Translations under genes and position numbers: made by a program
Part shown: piece after piece, positions 9,851-31,589 of the stretch
Position numbering within the stretch: the stretch's first letter is position 1
How the letters are laid out: each line of letters starts with the position of its first letter
Notes under the pieces: model-generated
Told to the model about the DNA's origin: nothing
The model's input: only the letters and a program-made list of their open reading frames with translations
Database searches by the model: none
Assembly (NCBI RefSeq): GCF_030269925.1
Contig: NC_085112.1
Coordinates: forward strand, 2,357,501 to 2,421,500
Length of the DNA stretch: 64,000 bases
DNA from: Bombyx mori
Taxonomy: Eukaryota > Arthropoda > Insecta > Lepidoptera > Bombycidae
Reading direction: 5' to 3'

Positions 9851-11260
9851 AACTCGCACCAAATGGATGATTGTACCGTAACTAGACCGCGCCAGTATCA
9901 AAACAACATATATAAAAATAGAAAAATTTGGACGCAGTAGGTAGGCCCTGTTTACACGCTGGCTTGATGTTAATGGGACAATTAACTTAACCCATAACAA
10001 CTAGAACTGACGCCATAGCTACTACCCACATAAACGATATAGTGAGTTCGAGAGACAAAATAAAACATTCAAGAAAACTTTTAAAAATTTATTAAAAAAT
10101 GTAAAAAAAACATTGTAAATATGCATTGCCTTCAAAGCTTATAAAGCAAGTCGAAAACATTCATGATTGAATCACATTCTAGTTGACACGAGGCACTAGA
10201 GCTCCTACAGTCCTGCAGATCATATTATTATGAGATACAAATATGTAACATTTTAAGGTGTTACAAAAACATTTAAGCTTAATTTTAGCTATTTAAAAAA
10301 TTGTATACGTGTTTTTTATATGTATCATGTATCATGATTCATTAGTGTGCAACATTTATTATATCGCACCTTTAGAATTAAAGAGGCTTAATCCAAAATA
10401 CTTGTTTTTTTTTTTGGAAAACGACAATGTTATTAAACAAATGTAATTTTTTAGTTTTTCGATTTTAATGCTTTCAAGTCAAGGTCAGTGCTTGATTTAA
10501 AAGAGATGGAAAGAGTGCGTTTGTCTTTTTCTGGACTAAAAGAGACAGTTTAATTTTATAAATGATAGAAGAATAGATAGATACATGTTTTTAAGTCTTA
10601 CAAAGTAAAAAACTCATTTTCTTAAATTTTTTTAGTTAAGCCTATTCAATTCTAATGGTGCGATATATTTAGTTATTGATCAATTTTGGAAATTATTTCT
10701 TGCAGTGGCTTAAAAAAAATCATACTTTTCTATTTTTCTATTTTCCACGATTTAGCTAAGATAACTAATTAAATAAATAGAACCGAGTCATTTACTTCAA
10801 CTACAAATAAAACAAACAACTACAAAATTTTCAACTACAAATGTTTTTCTACCAAGCCAATTAATTATACAAAAATAAATTTACTTTCACATTAATCTGA
10901 CATATGTAAAACTCGAATATAATGCCTAGCACCGTTTGATAAATATACGCGAGAAACAAAACCCAATATTTCCTTAAATATTAATAACAACATTGCGAAA
11001 TGAAAACAATAAAATTAAACAACAAGTGTACAAAAAAATTATATAAAATAAAATTTATATATCGATTATAAAAAACATAAATAAATGCAATTGGAATGTT
11101 TATAAAAGCTTTAAAATCCCCTGTTTTACCTACTTCTTGTTTAAATAGCCTTATGTCCTTATATGATTCTTATGATATGTTAATACATGATTTTTCTGTG
11201 CGTGTGAAAGTGTATGTGTCACTAAGCATCCTTCTCAACGTTACACCGATTTTGATGAAA
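9851..11260. other. AT-rich intergenic DNA between convergent genes, no gene seen
   Basis: Very AT-rich with many short A and T runs. No frame with a recognisable domain, no splice-consistent exon chain and no clear repeat family. Confidence 0.6.
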
Positions 11261-11395
11261 TCAATTTGCATTTTTCTTTTAGATTCACAATTTGGTCTAC
11301 TACAAAATGTTTTTTTTTTTTATTTTTTTTTTCTAAAATAGAAGAAGAAGAAAATAGAAGAAAAATATTTTAGTGTTGCACTCGATTTTAGTGAC

Positions 11396-11653
11396 TTTTT
11401 TTCCTACCTATACTGCTAGCCTTGAGAAGCTATTTCAGCTTGTCCTTGACGTTTAGGTGAGATTTCGTAGCTCAAAACGGGAGTGCTAACACTGGCCCTA
11501 GCAAGAGCAGTGCTTTGCAGAATCTACCACCGAATCGGAAACGCGACCCACTGAGAAGATCCGGCGAGAAACTCAGTGGGCTGTGTCTGAGGGTTAATTT
11601 ACTCGTCGAGCCCTTCGTCGCAAACGACGGGTTCGGCGAGGACGGTGACCGGG
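11396..11653 (-). mobile_element. Family A (Bm1-like) SINE
   Basis: TTTTTCCTACCTATACTGCT at the tail end through GAGAAACTCAGTGGGCTGTG to GACGGGTTCGGCGAGGACGG, one of the longer family A copies in the window. The 130 bases before it resemble those before the copy at 3327. Confidence 0.85.
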
Positions 11654-12106
11654 CTATTTAGTGACAATTAATATAGAGCTGACACATGGAATCCTTGGTC
11701 CCAAAGGAAGTGATCAAAAATTAAAACTTTACAAAATACGAACTTACAAACACTATGAGTATTTAAGCTTAGCTCAATAAAGGAATATCGGCTCCCGGGA
11801 ACCCTCCAGTCCCGGAGTAAATAGTTTCTATTACTTATTCGACTTCGCGAATTACACACCCTGTATACATGATATTTTGATATGAAACGTTAACATTAAA
11901 TTTCGATTTATCCTTTAAAATTTTTTTTTGTTTTTGTATTCTTCTTAAATCCAATTACTACAAATATGGAATGCATTGTTTTACTTAACGAGAACCTGAT
12001 GATATTAATAGCCTGTATCAAAATAATTCGAAACCATTGTTAAATGGGTACACAACGCGAGATAGTAATGTAATATCTTCTATACATATATTAAATTTCA
12101 TATTTA

Positions 12107-12416
12107 TCTATACACATAAATAAAAGTGGAGTGTCTGTTTGTAGTATTGAAATAATCGCTTTTTACTACATGCATATGAATATATATAGGGTATATACAT
12201 ACACCAAAATAGCATTTATTACAATTTTTGTATGTCTGTCTGTCTGTTTGTTCCGGTCAATCTCTGAAAAGGCTGGACCGATTTTAAAGAGACTTTCACT
12301 GGTAGGTAGCTGATGATATAAGGAGTAGCTTAGGCTACTTTTTTTAGACTTAGCGGTACTCAGCTATCAATAATAACACTTCATGTCGCCGAAGCGAAGC
12401 AAGGGCGGGTCGCTAG
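12107..12416 (+). mobile_element. Non-autonomous Helitron, 310 bp, complete ends
   Basis: Starts TCTATACACATAAATAAA directly after A (12106) and ends GGGCGGGTCGCTAG directly before T (12417), with GAAGCGAAGC just upstream of the terminus. TC and CTAG termini inserted between A and T are the Helitron rule. It encodes no Rep/helicase. Confidence 0.75.
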
Positions 12417-12516
12417 TCATCAATAAATAAGTGTAATATATTAATTAAGCAACAATCGTAAACTACACATTATGTAACGATATATTACAATAAAGCATTT
12501 TGACTTACGTTTAACG

Positions 12517-12637
12517 TTTTTTTATATTGTTTACATGGGTGGACGAGCTCACGGCTCACCTGGTGTTAAGTGCTTACCGAAGCTCATAGATATCTACAAC
12601 ACCAATGCACCTTAAGATATGAGTTCTATGATCACAG
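12517..12637 (-). mobile_element. Family B SINE, 3' fragment
   Basis: TTTTTTTATATTGTTTACAT, GGTGGACGAGCTCACGGC and the first third of the body, then divergence near GAGTTCTATGATC. Confidence 0.7.
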
Positions 12638-12777
12638 TTTTTTCCAGTACACATACTTTTGGGATATAAATATCCCCATGAGAAGTCATCACGAGGCAGG
12701 ATAGTGAAAAAGCTACTTTAAAGAGTCAATAGGGATTTTACCCAAAAAGTGTACTAGTGCAATAGTTGATTCAATAT

Positions 12778-13070
12778 TGTTACGCCGGTAAGAGCCATCT
12801 ATCGTCGAATGGCGGAAGCTAATATCAAAGGATCTAGTAAAATCGAGAACGCTCGAGAAGTACAACGCCATCTATTGTCAGATAGCGGAAACACATATCG
12901 AAGCTACTCGACCTGTCAAGAATTATCTGGATAATTGTGGAGATGTCCATACGAAGCCTTTCTTGCGACCAATGATCGAAGGCGCTGGAGGGGTATAAAA
13001 AGGAGTAAAATCCTGTTGAAACATGGTTACGACTAGGGTTGCCACCCGTAATTTACAATAAAATATTGTA
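12778..13070 (+). mobile_element. Possible solo LTR or LTR remnant
   Basis: Starts TGTTACGCCGG, includes AGCCATCTATCGTCGAATGG and a diverged internal repeat (CGCCATCTATTGTCAGATAG), and a TATAAAAAGG at 12994-13003 that would serve as an LTR promoter. TGTTACG starts are common in insect LTR elements. The 3' end (CA) is not certain. Confidence 0.45.
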
Positions 13071-13327
13071 CGTTATTTCAGGTAAATTGTATTATATACT
13101 TTATGTGAAAAATAAAGCATACGAAAATAAAAATGTGTGCGTGTACTAGTGTACACACGTAAGAAGTGAAACTTGTTTATGGCCTTATTTTTCGAAAAAT
13201 GATCTACATGCAACTTTCTAGAAATTGGTTAAATAAAGTTAAATTAGATAAAGTTTAAACAAAAGGATTTTATTATCATAGACATGAATACAAATAATAC
13301 AATTATTTCACTTTACCTTTTTGCTAC

Positions 13328-14064
13328 TGTGGCGGGTAGCCATCATACAACGCAAGATAATTGACAGATGCCTGAATCTCGCTTACGACATTTTCAAGAT
13401 AAAACGCATATATACAAGTTCCGAACAACAACATTCGGACCGTCGGTCTACCGAGCAATATCACCCGCTCGGTGGAAGATCTTCCCTTTGTCGTATATTC
13501 CTACAACTGGTGACCTACGACGGAACAATCGCAACCTTCTGATTCATCATCGGCGCATCAAGAACTTCGGCTACCACAATCCCCGCATTCTCGCAGATAA
13601 AAGCAAGTCATCGACAGTCGTCCCACAGCAAGCCAGCATCGCAGCCTCAGCAGGACCATCGTAGCCGACTCACCGCGCTTCCTGGCCCTACGGCACGCAC
13701 CTACACTGCCTCATCGCGCAGCATTCAAGCTCAGTCTCGACTCACCGCAGACTTCGAGCAGCACTGGCGACAATCACGCAGCATTCAAGCTCAGTTTCGA
13801 CTCACCGCAAGCTTCGAGCAGCACTGGCACTTGCAAGCTAATCTCAGCACGGACAACGATAACTAAAATGACACGACCTCCGGTCTCGGAGGGGAGTGAT
13901 GTGGCGGGTAGCCATCATACAACGCAAGATAATTGACAGATGCCTGAATCTCGCTTACGACATTTTCAAGATAAAACGCATATATACAAGTTCCGAACAA
14001 CAACATTCGGACCGTCGGTCTACCGAGCAATATCATCCGCTCGGTGGAAGATCTTCCCTTTGTC
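13328..14064 (+). mobile_element. Eroded LTR element: two 165-bp direct repeats around a 407-bp core
   Basis: TGTGGCGGGTAGCCATCATA begins at 13328 and again at 13900. The two copies are nearly identical for about 165 bp. The second is preceded by the purine-rich GGAGGGGAGTGA, as a polypurine tract precedes a 3' LTR. The core (13493-13899) is C-rich and contains a 60-bp tandem repeat (13717-13776 and 13777-13828). No pol sequence remains. Confidence 0.5.
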
Positions 14065-14093
14065 GTCTAAGCCTCCCCAAACTACTAAGATTA

Positions 14094-14438
14094 TTACAGC
14101 ATTTCATTAATTGTAATAGAATTATTACTATCATTGTCATTGTCATTATATATTTTTGTAATTAATGGCTTATGGTAACTGAAATATGAAATATATGGTT
14201 TACATTCCACGAAATTTAGTGACCGAGTAAAAACTCCATCAATTGTAGTGCCAGATCTTGTTGTTGACGTTTGAGGACTGTTTTTCATGGATAAATTCAA
14301 TTTATCTTTCAGAAATTCAACTAGCTTCAAAGAATTTTCCGATGCAAAATTTACATTAAAATCTCCACTTAAAATCATCGGTATTTTATAATTATTGTTA
14401 CCGAGTAAAGAGGCACCTTCACTTGTGTACGGCAACAA
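14094..14438 (-). pseudogene. Endonuclease/exonuclease/phosphatase-domain fragment of a transposon
   Basis: An open minus-strand frame of 114 codons. SGDFNVNF matches the GDFN motif, TTIDGVFTR sits where the family has its Asp-containing strand, and YFSYHKPL lies at the position of the final catalytic SDH/SYH motif. It is the C-terminal part of an EEP nuclease such as those in non-LTR retrotransposons or Helentron-type elements. The N-terminal half and any partner domains are absent. The window gives no start or end evidence for a host gene. Confidence 0.5.
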
Positions 14439-14460
14439 TGAATGGTGAAGAAAAAGATGG

Positions 14461-14500
14461 CGCGTAACGGAAAAATGTGACGCGTAACCGAAAAATGTGA
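14461..14500. repeat. 20-bp tandem repeat, two units
   Basis: CGCGTAACGGAAAAATGTGA followed by CGCGTAACCGAAAAATGTGA, one mismatch. It lies just past the EEP fragment and may be a transposon terminus. Confidence 0.7.
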
Positions 14501-14820
14501 CGGTAAATTTTTTTCCAACGCCGATAAAGAAGTTTCACTTCAATACTTTTTGTCATGTTTTTTTTTTGGGTTTTTGAAAAGTTTAGTCATAATATGTATT
14601 TTTTCGTTAAGCGAAATACATCGATTGCTCAATCAATGTCGCCACTCGTCAACGCAACGTCATCTAAGCACTCGTTTTTTTAACAATCAATTCTGAACGC
14701 AACTTAACTTCAAATGTCAACAATGTCACTGTCATTAATTGTCACAATTTCTTGTTTAATTTGGTCAATTGTAATAAAAATATGCATTTAAACATAATGA
14801 TCATTATAAATAAATTATAC

Positions 14821-14826
14821 TTTATT
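14821..14826 (-). terminator. Candidate polyadenylation signal of XYLB
   Basis: TTTATT on the + strand reads AATAAA on the gene strand, about 155 bases after the TGA stop at 14979-14981. It is the nearest canonical signal I see, but the region is AT-rich. Confidence 0.4.
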
Positions 14827-14978
14827 TTAATACTATGTGCTTCTTTTTTTCCTACCTATAATAACCAGTGCACTTTATCTGCAAAAAAATGGTGGCAACC
14901 CTATTTACCCTCAGTAGTGGGGTGACGGCGCGAGGAGGAGACGCTTGATCTGTGGAAGGTCGGTAGTGCGGGGGGAAA

Positions 14979-24613
<9,635 letters not shown>

Positions 24614-25984
24614 GTTTTTATTATGACAGCGGGAGCGGTAACAGGCAGTGACACAGGCGTGTTTCGTTCAGAAATGCGCAGACACTAACTAAATTAAATC
24701 GAAAGGCGAAACTTTCGTGACCGAACACCGTTTTAATAAATTCCACGCGATTTCACGATATCATTGGTCTGTTTTAATACTACTCTTAACGAAATTAAAT
24801 AGCTAAAGTTGTATCATTGGCATTGTGCGATAAAGAAGGCCTCAAGGTTACCATTATTGCGTAAAGTAAATTATAATATTACGTCAGAGTTTTATCAAAT
24901 TATATAATGATTTTATTAAATCATAAAATATAGGGGTACAATAATCGCTTTTGAAGCTGCTGACGATAACAGCAAGAATTTAATACTCCGTTATGAAATA
25001 TAGCATTAATAAAACAAACTGCAGGGTAGCACGCAATTTTAATGTTTAAGGTCTGTTTATTTTATCTCCTCTCGCTAAATTTTTATTCTATAAGGTAGAC
25101 GAGCACACGATCAATATAATGGCGAGCCACCGACTTCTGGACGTCAGTAATACCAGCAATAAAGCTAAGCCGATTGATCTTCTATTACGATTTATCTAAA
25201 AGGCTTGAGTTTCATGTGATATGATAGTTTTCTAGATTTTTCGCAAGATCAGATATCTGATATGTTTAAGTCATGGTTTGTGTTCAACTTAATCTCTTTT
25301 TATTTCCGAAGAATTTTCATTTAATCGGATTCCCTATAAGGCATTTAATCTCCCGATTTCGTGATTCTTTTCTGTGGCCAGGCAAACAAGTATGAAACAT
25401 TTGAAAGATCAAAATTAATATAATGTTATTAAAATAGGTACGCGAAATTAAACCGTAAAAGGTTTTATTTATGTTAAACTTCGAAAACGAAGAAAAACAA
25501 TAAATACCTATATTATATGTCTGTGCTTAATATATAAATATTACCGTTGATTAATTGGGTATGCGTGCATGATCCGGTGCACTTCCAATTACTGTTTCAA
25601 TGTACAATCTCAAACTTTATTATAGATTATGTCGTAAATAGCTTTTGTGTTCGAGATATTACTAGGTTGTAACTAGGAGAATCAAATAGTAAACGAACAG
25701 AGCACTCAACGCAAAACGTATTAATTAGTTGAATCCATTACAGTTACATACAATTTTATTAGTGTGATGAATCATGCTGCACCTACTCACTTACTTCCAT
25801 AGATGTATTTTAGGTCATAGTACAATGACCTTTATAAACGTTGAGTGGCATCAAAGTTATGAAATTAGAGAATTTTGATATAGAAGTTGTTTTTAGAAAT
25901 GCCCTCATAAATATCATGTTAATAAACAATAACGTTGAAACTATCGCTTTTGCGTTTGTAGCGGTTAGCTAAACACTTTACTAT
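24614..25984. other. XYLB upstream region, no other gene seen
   Basis: The first ~110 bases upstream of the XYLB ATG are relatively GC-rich and should hold its 5' UTR and promoter, but I see no clear TATA box. The rest is AT-rich. 25085-25180 holds a degraded LINE 3' end in minus orientation (GTAGACGAGCACACGATC, GACGTCAGTAATACCAGC). Confidence 0.5.
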
Positions 25985-26740
25985 AGAGCACAAGATGTTT
26001 GATAAATGCCTAAATCTCGCTAACGACATTTTCAAGATAAATTTGCACATCATTATGTATATATATTATACAAGTTCCGAACAATAGTACTGGGACATAT
26101 TACGGCTGGAGTTCTACAAGGCTTTATTTATCATTGATATTCCCCAGTCGCCGCAAACCCAGCTACATGACACGACTGTTTACTACTCGAGTAGAAACAA
26201 TTCCCTAATCGCGAATAAACTCCAAGCCGTAGCTGTAACCTTCGGACAGTGGATCCGAAAATGGCGAATCGATATTAACCTAGCAAAAAACACAGCCGTG
26301 CTCTTTCAAAGGGTGAATTTAACGCGAATCTCCTCCCGTAATTAATCAATACCCAGGATCAAGTATATGGAAGTAGTCCTGGATGCACCCCATGATATTC
26401 CGCCCTCACAAAAAGCGTGCCCGCGACCGGGCCACGATTATTCTCGGCAGACTTTCTGCAAGCAAGCGGAGTAAAATGTCCCTTGGTAATAAGGTAACAC
26501 TTTGCAAAGCTTGCATACGTACAGTCTATAATGACCTATGCGAGTGTGGTCTTCGCTCACGCGACCCGTACCCGCATAGACACCCTTCACTCCCTTCAAT
26601 CCCGTTTTTGCAGGATAGCCGTCAGAGCACCATGGTTCATGTGGAGCATCGACCTTCACAACGATCAGGGCTTCGAATCCATCAAAAGACACGATACTTC
26701 AATGCGTCATGAAAATGATTTCACAATTAATATGCGAGCT
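25985..26740 (+). pseudogene. Degraded non-LTR reverse transcriptase, preceded by a piece of the 13328-type repeat
   Basis: 25995-26090 is a diverged copy of the 13328 direct repeat (CTAAATCTCGCTAACGACAT). From 26100, broken frames give TAGVLQGF, FGQWIRKWRIDINLAKNTAV, RDRATIILGRLSASKRSKMS and MTYASVVFAHATRT, plus SLQSRFCRIAVRAPWFM. These belong to a second jockey-like LINE family, different from the one at 38540. Stops and frameshifts throughout. Confidence 0.7.
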
Positions 26741-27109
26741 ATGCAGCGGGGAAATCATTTTAATCAATGAAACGATTCTGCTTAATTAATTTAACAATCA
26801 CATTTCTTCTCGGTGTGCAGTGGTTTTCAAATCATGATACTGTATTACGTCTTATGACTCCTTCATCTTAAAAACAAAATACTATTTTTGTTAGAATTGC
26901 TATTTGTAATTGAGCAGGCATATTGATTTTTTAATGTTGACTGTATTATCTGTGAAATTGATGAAAAAAAGTGTGCTTGTACATATTCTGTGTATTTATA
27001 CGAATTTCATAAAGTTTAAATCGATTTGTAAATTCTTGTAGGTAAAGAACTTTAGATTTTAGAAGAATTTCGGAAGTTAAAATACATTTATCGGAAAAAT
27101 TAGCGGACG

Positions 27110-27480
27110 GTTATCGTGGTGGAAACTGATCCACATTGTAGTGTTTATGTTTAGGATGGCCTATTAAAATGGGTTATTGGGATTATCGTGCTTTAATTTT
27201 CATATGGACGGTTAGCGTGGTATGGACATGTGATGCGTTGAGAGAAGATGCATGTGGCTAGGAGATGTATGGAAATGGCAGTGCAAGGTAGAGGGGGAAG
27301 AGGTCAACCAAAGAAGACATGGATGGAGTGTGTGAATGACGATATGAGAGAGAAAGGAGTGAGTGTTGAGATGACGGATGATAGAAGAGATGGAATTAAT
27401 AGCTAATAGAAGAGATGGAAGAAAAAAAAATTGTTGTGCTGACCCCACCTAGTGGGATATGGTGGAGAAAAAGAAGAAGA
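27110..27480 (+). mobile_element. LINE C-terminal fragment, GHVMR family, copy 1
   Basis: Encodes YGHVMR followed by GRGQPKKTWMECVNDDMREK with one stop, then CCGACCCCA-like TGACCCCACCTAGTGGGATA. About 100 bases upstream match the copy at 45040. The tail is GA/A-rich. Confidence 0.65.
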
Positions 27481-28560
27481 CCTTTATCGGAAAAACAATA
27501 GTATTTAATCACCAGACATAAATAAAAGAAAATAAATAATTACCACTGGCTAGCTAAATTTTTTATTTATTTATTAGAGCCTTACACCTATTAGGTTAAG
27601 TCGGCTTCTAGCTAAAAAAAAAAAAAAATCATTTTTTTTTCATTACAAGACAATTTCCAAATCGTCGTTGTCAAACTAATATCCATAGATAACACTTAAA
27701 TTTTAAGATAGGTATAGTTTATATTAGTAATATTAAATTATTGGAGATTAATTTTGTAGATAGCAATAAATATATTTTTAGATTCGAGTAACTATTTAAA
27801 AACAATAAATTGCATTCAACTGCTTAGCAGAATACTCGGAATTACATACTGAGTATTAATTAAATAAAATGTCGGAGAACGTATTATTATGATGTGCATA
27901 AAATATTACATATTTCATTATAAATTGATGGTGGAAACCGGAACAGTGCCATCTATCGAGCATTTCTGTAATTCTTTCACTAAGCTTTACTCAAGCTCTT
28001 TGTTTCATTCCTTTAATATATAATAAAATAACTATATTAAGTATATAATTTATAACGTATAACGGACTGATAAAGGAATGAATTTAGAAATGTGTGAAAC
28101 AATAGTTTTGAGATATAAAAAGCCGTAACAATATTCTAGAAACATTACGCAGAAGATAAATCTCATACGTACAAGATCAAGATTTTTTTCGTTAACATTC
28201 AAAGAATTTAGATTTTGGTATGATATTGGAAACTTTATGGGTGTTTGTTCGCATCAACCAGTCTATACCTATTTATGTGTTTGTGACTAAAAACGAATGA
28301 GAATTTAATGGATTTTGTTATCAGCTTCTTTTGACAAAAAAAAATGTTTCTTGATTGTTTTTAAATCACAGAAATGGATATGTTCGTTATTCTTAAATTA
28401 CTAACGCATATTCTCGTATGGTGCTACTTACTAGCTGACTTTAGCTGACTAAAAACTTTTTTACGGTTTCTTCTTAATAATTAATCTGCATTCTGGATCG
28501 GTGGCGAATATTAGAAAGTATCTATAAAAAATTTGAAAGGAAATATGTAAATATATAAAC

Positions 28561-28665
28561 CTTTTTTTTAATTGCCTTTGTAGGCAGACGAGCATACGGT
28601 CCACCTGATGGTAAGTGGTCACCGTCGCTCATGGACGTCAGCAATGCCAGGGGCAAAGGCAAGTC
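28561..28665 (-). mobile_element. LINE 3'-end fragment
   Basis: TTTTTTTTAATTGCCTTTGT, GGCAGACGAGCATACGGTCC and on to CAGCAATGCCAGGGGCA. Non-coding tail only. Confidence 0.8.
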
Positions 28666-28704
28666 GCTGATCAAACCTGTACATATTTGACTTTGTTTCA
28701 AATA

Positions 28705-28952
28705 CTGGTGGTAGGACCTCTTGTGAGTCCCCGCGGGTGGGTACCACCACTCTGCCTATTTCTGCCGTGAAGCAGTAATGCGTTTCGGTTTGAAGGGTGG
28801 GGCAGGCGTTGTAACTATACTTGAGATTTTAGAACTTATATCTCAAGGTGGGTGGCGCATTTACGTTGTGAATGTCTATAGGCTCCAGTAACCACTTAAC
28901 ACCAGGTGGGCTGTGAGCTCATCCACCCATCCAAGCAATAAAAAAAAAAACG
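28705..28952 (+). mobile_element. Family B SINE, plus strand
   Basis: ACTGGTGGTAGGACCTCTTG through GTGGGCTGTGAGCTCATCC and ends CCAAGCAATAAAAAAAAAA. Headless. Confidence 0.85.
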
Positions 28953-29446
28953 TACGTAATGCGATTCGAATTTAGAATCAATCGATAGTCTTTTTGGTAA
29001 TGAATATCAACGAAGTTCCATTCGGGATGCGAGTCCTGAAACGTCTATGTAAATTGAATGAAATCGTATAACGCGTATAATCGCGTTTCTGGATTTTACA
29101 ACACGGAGCGTTGATGTAAGGCATTCGGTCGGAAAACCGACGGGGGCGACCGCGCGTTCCTCTTATTTATTTATAGTCACCCCCGCTGCGAGGCTCGGTT
29201 CAGCGGGACGATAATTCACGCCTTCAGCACTTCAAATAGGCTCAACTTTGTACATTAGGGACGGTCAACTCACGCTCACGGCTCTGTGCTGGTGGAAAGA
29301 AGCCGCAATTGCTTGTTACCTCAACCGTTATGTGAACGAACGCTACTTATTGTTCACCGAAGGCTCCATTGAAACACAATGTCTGTCTCTAGAACAATAT
29401 CTGTAAAGATTTTAAAAGAAGAATCCCTTTGACTGATATGAGCACA

Positions 29447-29992
29447 AATCCGGCCTCGCGTGGAGTACTGCTCCCATCTCTGGGCCGGGGCTCCCAAATA
29501 CCAGCTTATTCCATTTGACTCCATACAGAGGAGGGCCGTTCGGATTGTCGATAATCCCATTCTCACGGATCGTTTGGAACCTCTGGGTCTGCGGAGGGAC
29601 TTCGGTTCCCTCTGTATTTTGTACCGTATGTTCCATGAGGAGTGCTCTGAGGAATTGTTCGAGATGATACCGGCATCTCGTTTTTACCATCGCACCGCCC
29701 GCCACCGGAGTAAAGTTCATCCATACTACCTGGAGCCACTGCGGTCATCCACAGAGCGTTTCCAGAGATCTTTTTTGCCACGTACCATCCGGCTATGGAA
29801 TGAGTTCCCCTCCACGGTGTTTCCCGAGCGCTATGACATGTTCTTCTTCAAAAGAGGCTTGTGGAGAGTATTAAGCAGTAGGCAGCGCCTTGGCTCTGCC
29901 CTTGGCATTGCTGGAGTCCATGGGCGACGGTAACCACACACCATCAGATGGGCCGTATGCTCGTCTGCCAACAAGAGCAATAAAAAAATAAT
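29447..29992 (+). mobile_element. LINE 3' fragment with a 157-codon open frame
   Basis: Begins at PRVEYCSHLWAGAPKYQLIP and reads open through GIAGVHGRR to the stop near 29933, then the 3' UTR ending GAGCAATAAAAAAA. It is closely similar to the two long LINE copies but 5'-truncated within the C-terminal domain. Confidence 0.85.
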
Positions 29993-30199
29993 TTAACGCT
30001 GTACTATTTTTAAATTATGTTATTGATAAATAGATTTTGGTTAAACGGCCTGATGTTTCCTTAGAGCATACGCGAAGCAGCTGCCTTCTGTTACGCCATG
30101 CGTTTCTGCAGGCTACATTATCGTTGAATAAGTTTGATCGCGACTACTTTTCATCAAAATTAGCTATTCTTATATCGACATAAATTAAAAATTAATTTT

Positions 30200-30300
30200 A
30201 AAGTGCAATTTTTTAGCCTACCTATCTTTGTAACCTTGAAATGTTATGCTAGCTTCATTGAACGTAGAGGTGAGCTCAGGGGCTCAGCCTAGAGATGAGG
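30200..30300 (-). mobile_element. Degraded family A SINE fragment
   Basis: TTTTTTAGCCTACCTATCTT, AACCTTGAAATG and AGGTGAGCTCAGGGGCTCAG. Confidence 0.5.
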
Positions 30301-30639
30301 CGACAGTAAAATTGCGTCGTTTGTCAAAGTTTATTTAGGTACTAATAATAATTATACTAATGGTTCACATTTATTGAAATCAATTTAAATCTAAATAACA
30401 TTTGAAACATAAATAACATGTTTTCACCTATATTTGAAAATTTTAAAATAGCTCAACATCCAAAACGTACTTAAAACATAACGTTTAAAAGTTAAAATTA
30501 ACAGGACATATCTGGTCTTGCTTCTAATGGACAACATGACAAATTCGTTCAGAAGAAACAAACAAATTTCAATTAGAATTTTATTGTTAGTTAGATTGAG
30601 CGCTTAAATTTTAAAGTCTTTCAAATTCTCGGGGCTTTT

Positions 30640-30852
30640 TTGGGGTACCCTCAGACACAGCCCACTGAGTTTCTCGCCGGATCTTCTCAGTGGGTCGCAT
30701 TTTCGATCCGGTGGTAGGATCTGCGAAGCACGGCTCTTGCTAGGGTTCGTGTTAGCAACGTCGTCAGGTTTAAGCCCCGTGAGCTCACCTACCAGTTAAG
30801 GTTACGCTGAAATAGCCTCTCAAGGCTCTCAGCTTAGGTAGGAAAAAAAAAG
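30640..30852 (+). mobile_element. Family A (Bm1-like) SINE, plus strand
   Basis: CAGCCCACTGAGTTTCTCGC through GCTCTTGCTAGGGTTCGTG to AGGTAGGAAAAAAAAA, about 900 bases upstream of the C1-domain exon. Confidence 0.85.
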
Positions 30853-31589
30853 GTTTCTTGAAAGTTTCTGCAAGCCATTTGGATTTTTACAATAGTTTTA
30901 AGGGAGCAATCTGCTCGCTCATCTGTAGAATCTGGAGTGCGCACCGGGTCGCGCCGCTGCTGCGACTCCATACTCCAAACACTAACTCTCTCTATTGGCG
31001 GACCGCTACGCGCACGCCTCGTGTCTTCACACTATGCCAACCTATTCATTCAATGCGTTAGGGCTTGAAATTCTCAAAACAATATCCAAAACCATTTGAA
31101 GTCAAGGTATACTAATTTTGTTCTATAGCAATGAACCCATTTAGAAAATTTCAATTTAATAAACAATAATTTTATTTTGAAAATGAAGTAGAATTACAAT
31201 CATAATTTTTTTAACAGAATCTGTAAGAGAGAGCATTTTATTATATTATGTATTTGTGTTAGGTTTGACTTAGTTCAATTACCAAAACCAGGTTTATTTT
31301 TCTAATATTATCTGATAATAACTAATTGCATCTCCACGATCCCGTAAAGAAATGGGCACCTAAGTAAAGCTAATAATGCGTGTATGAATCAATATTCATA
31401 TGTTTTCAAAGAAGTTAGGAATTGCTCCTGTGATTTTATTTAAGAAATCTAGAAGCTAAATACACAGTGACAACAGAAGCCGCGCGCTATATCAGTCGAA
31501 GTGCAGAAACGTAAAGAGTTGTCCCGGTTCGTTATCGAGAAGAGGAATCGATCGAGGTTGTGCAGGTTGCGAGCCGCCGGCACAAGGTG

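Noticed and set aside
13321..13664. Two overlapping plus frames (98 and 73 codons) over the LTR-like repeat
   Set aside because: Both copies of the repeat give the same frame, and no domain is visible. They are explained by the direct repeat.
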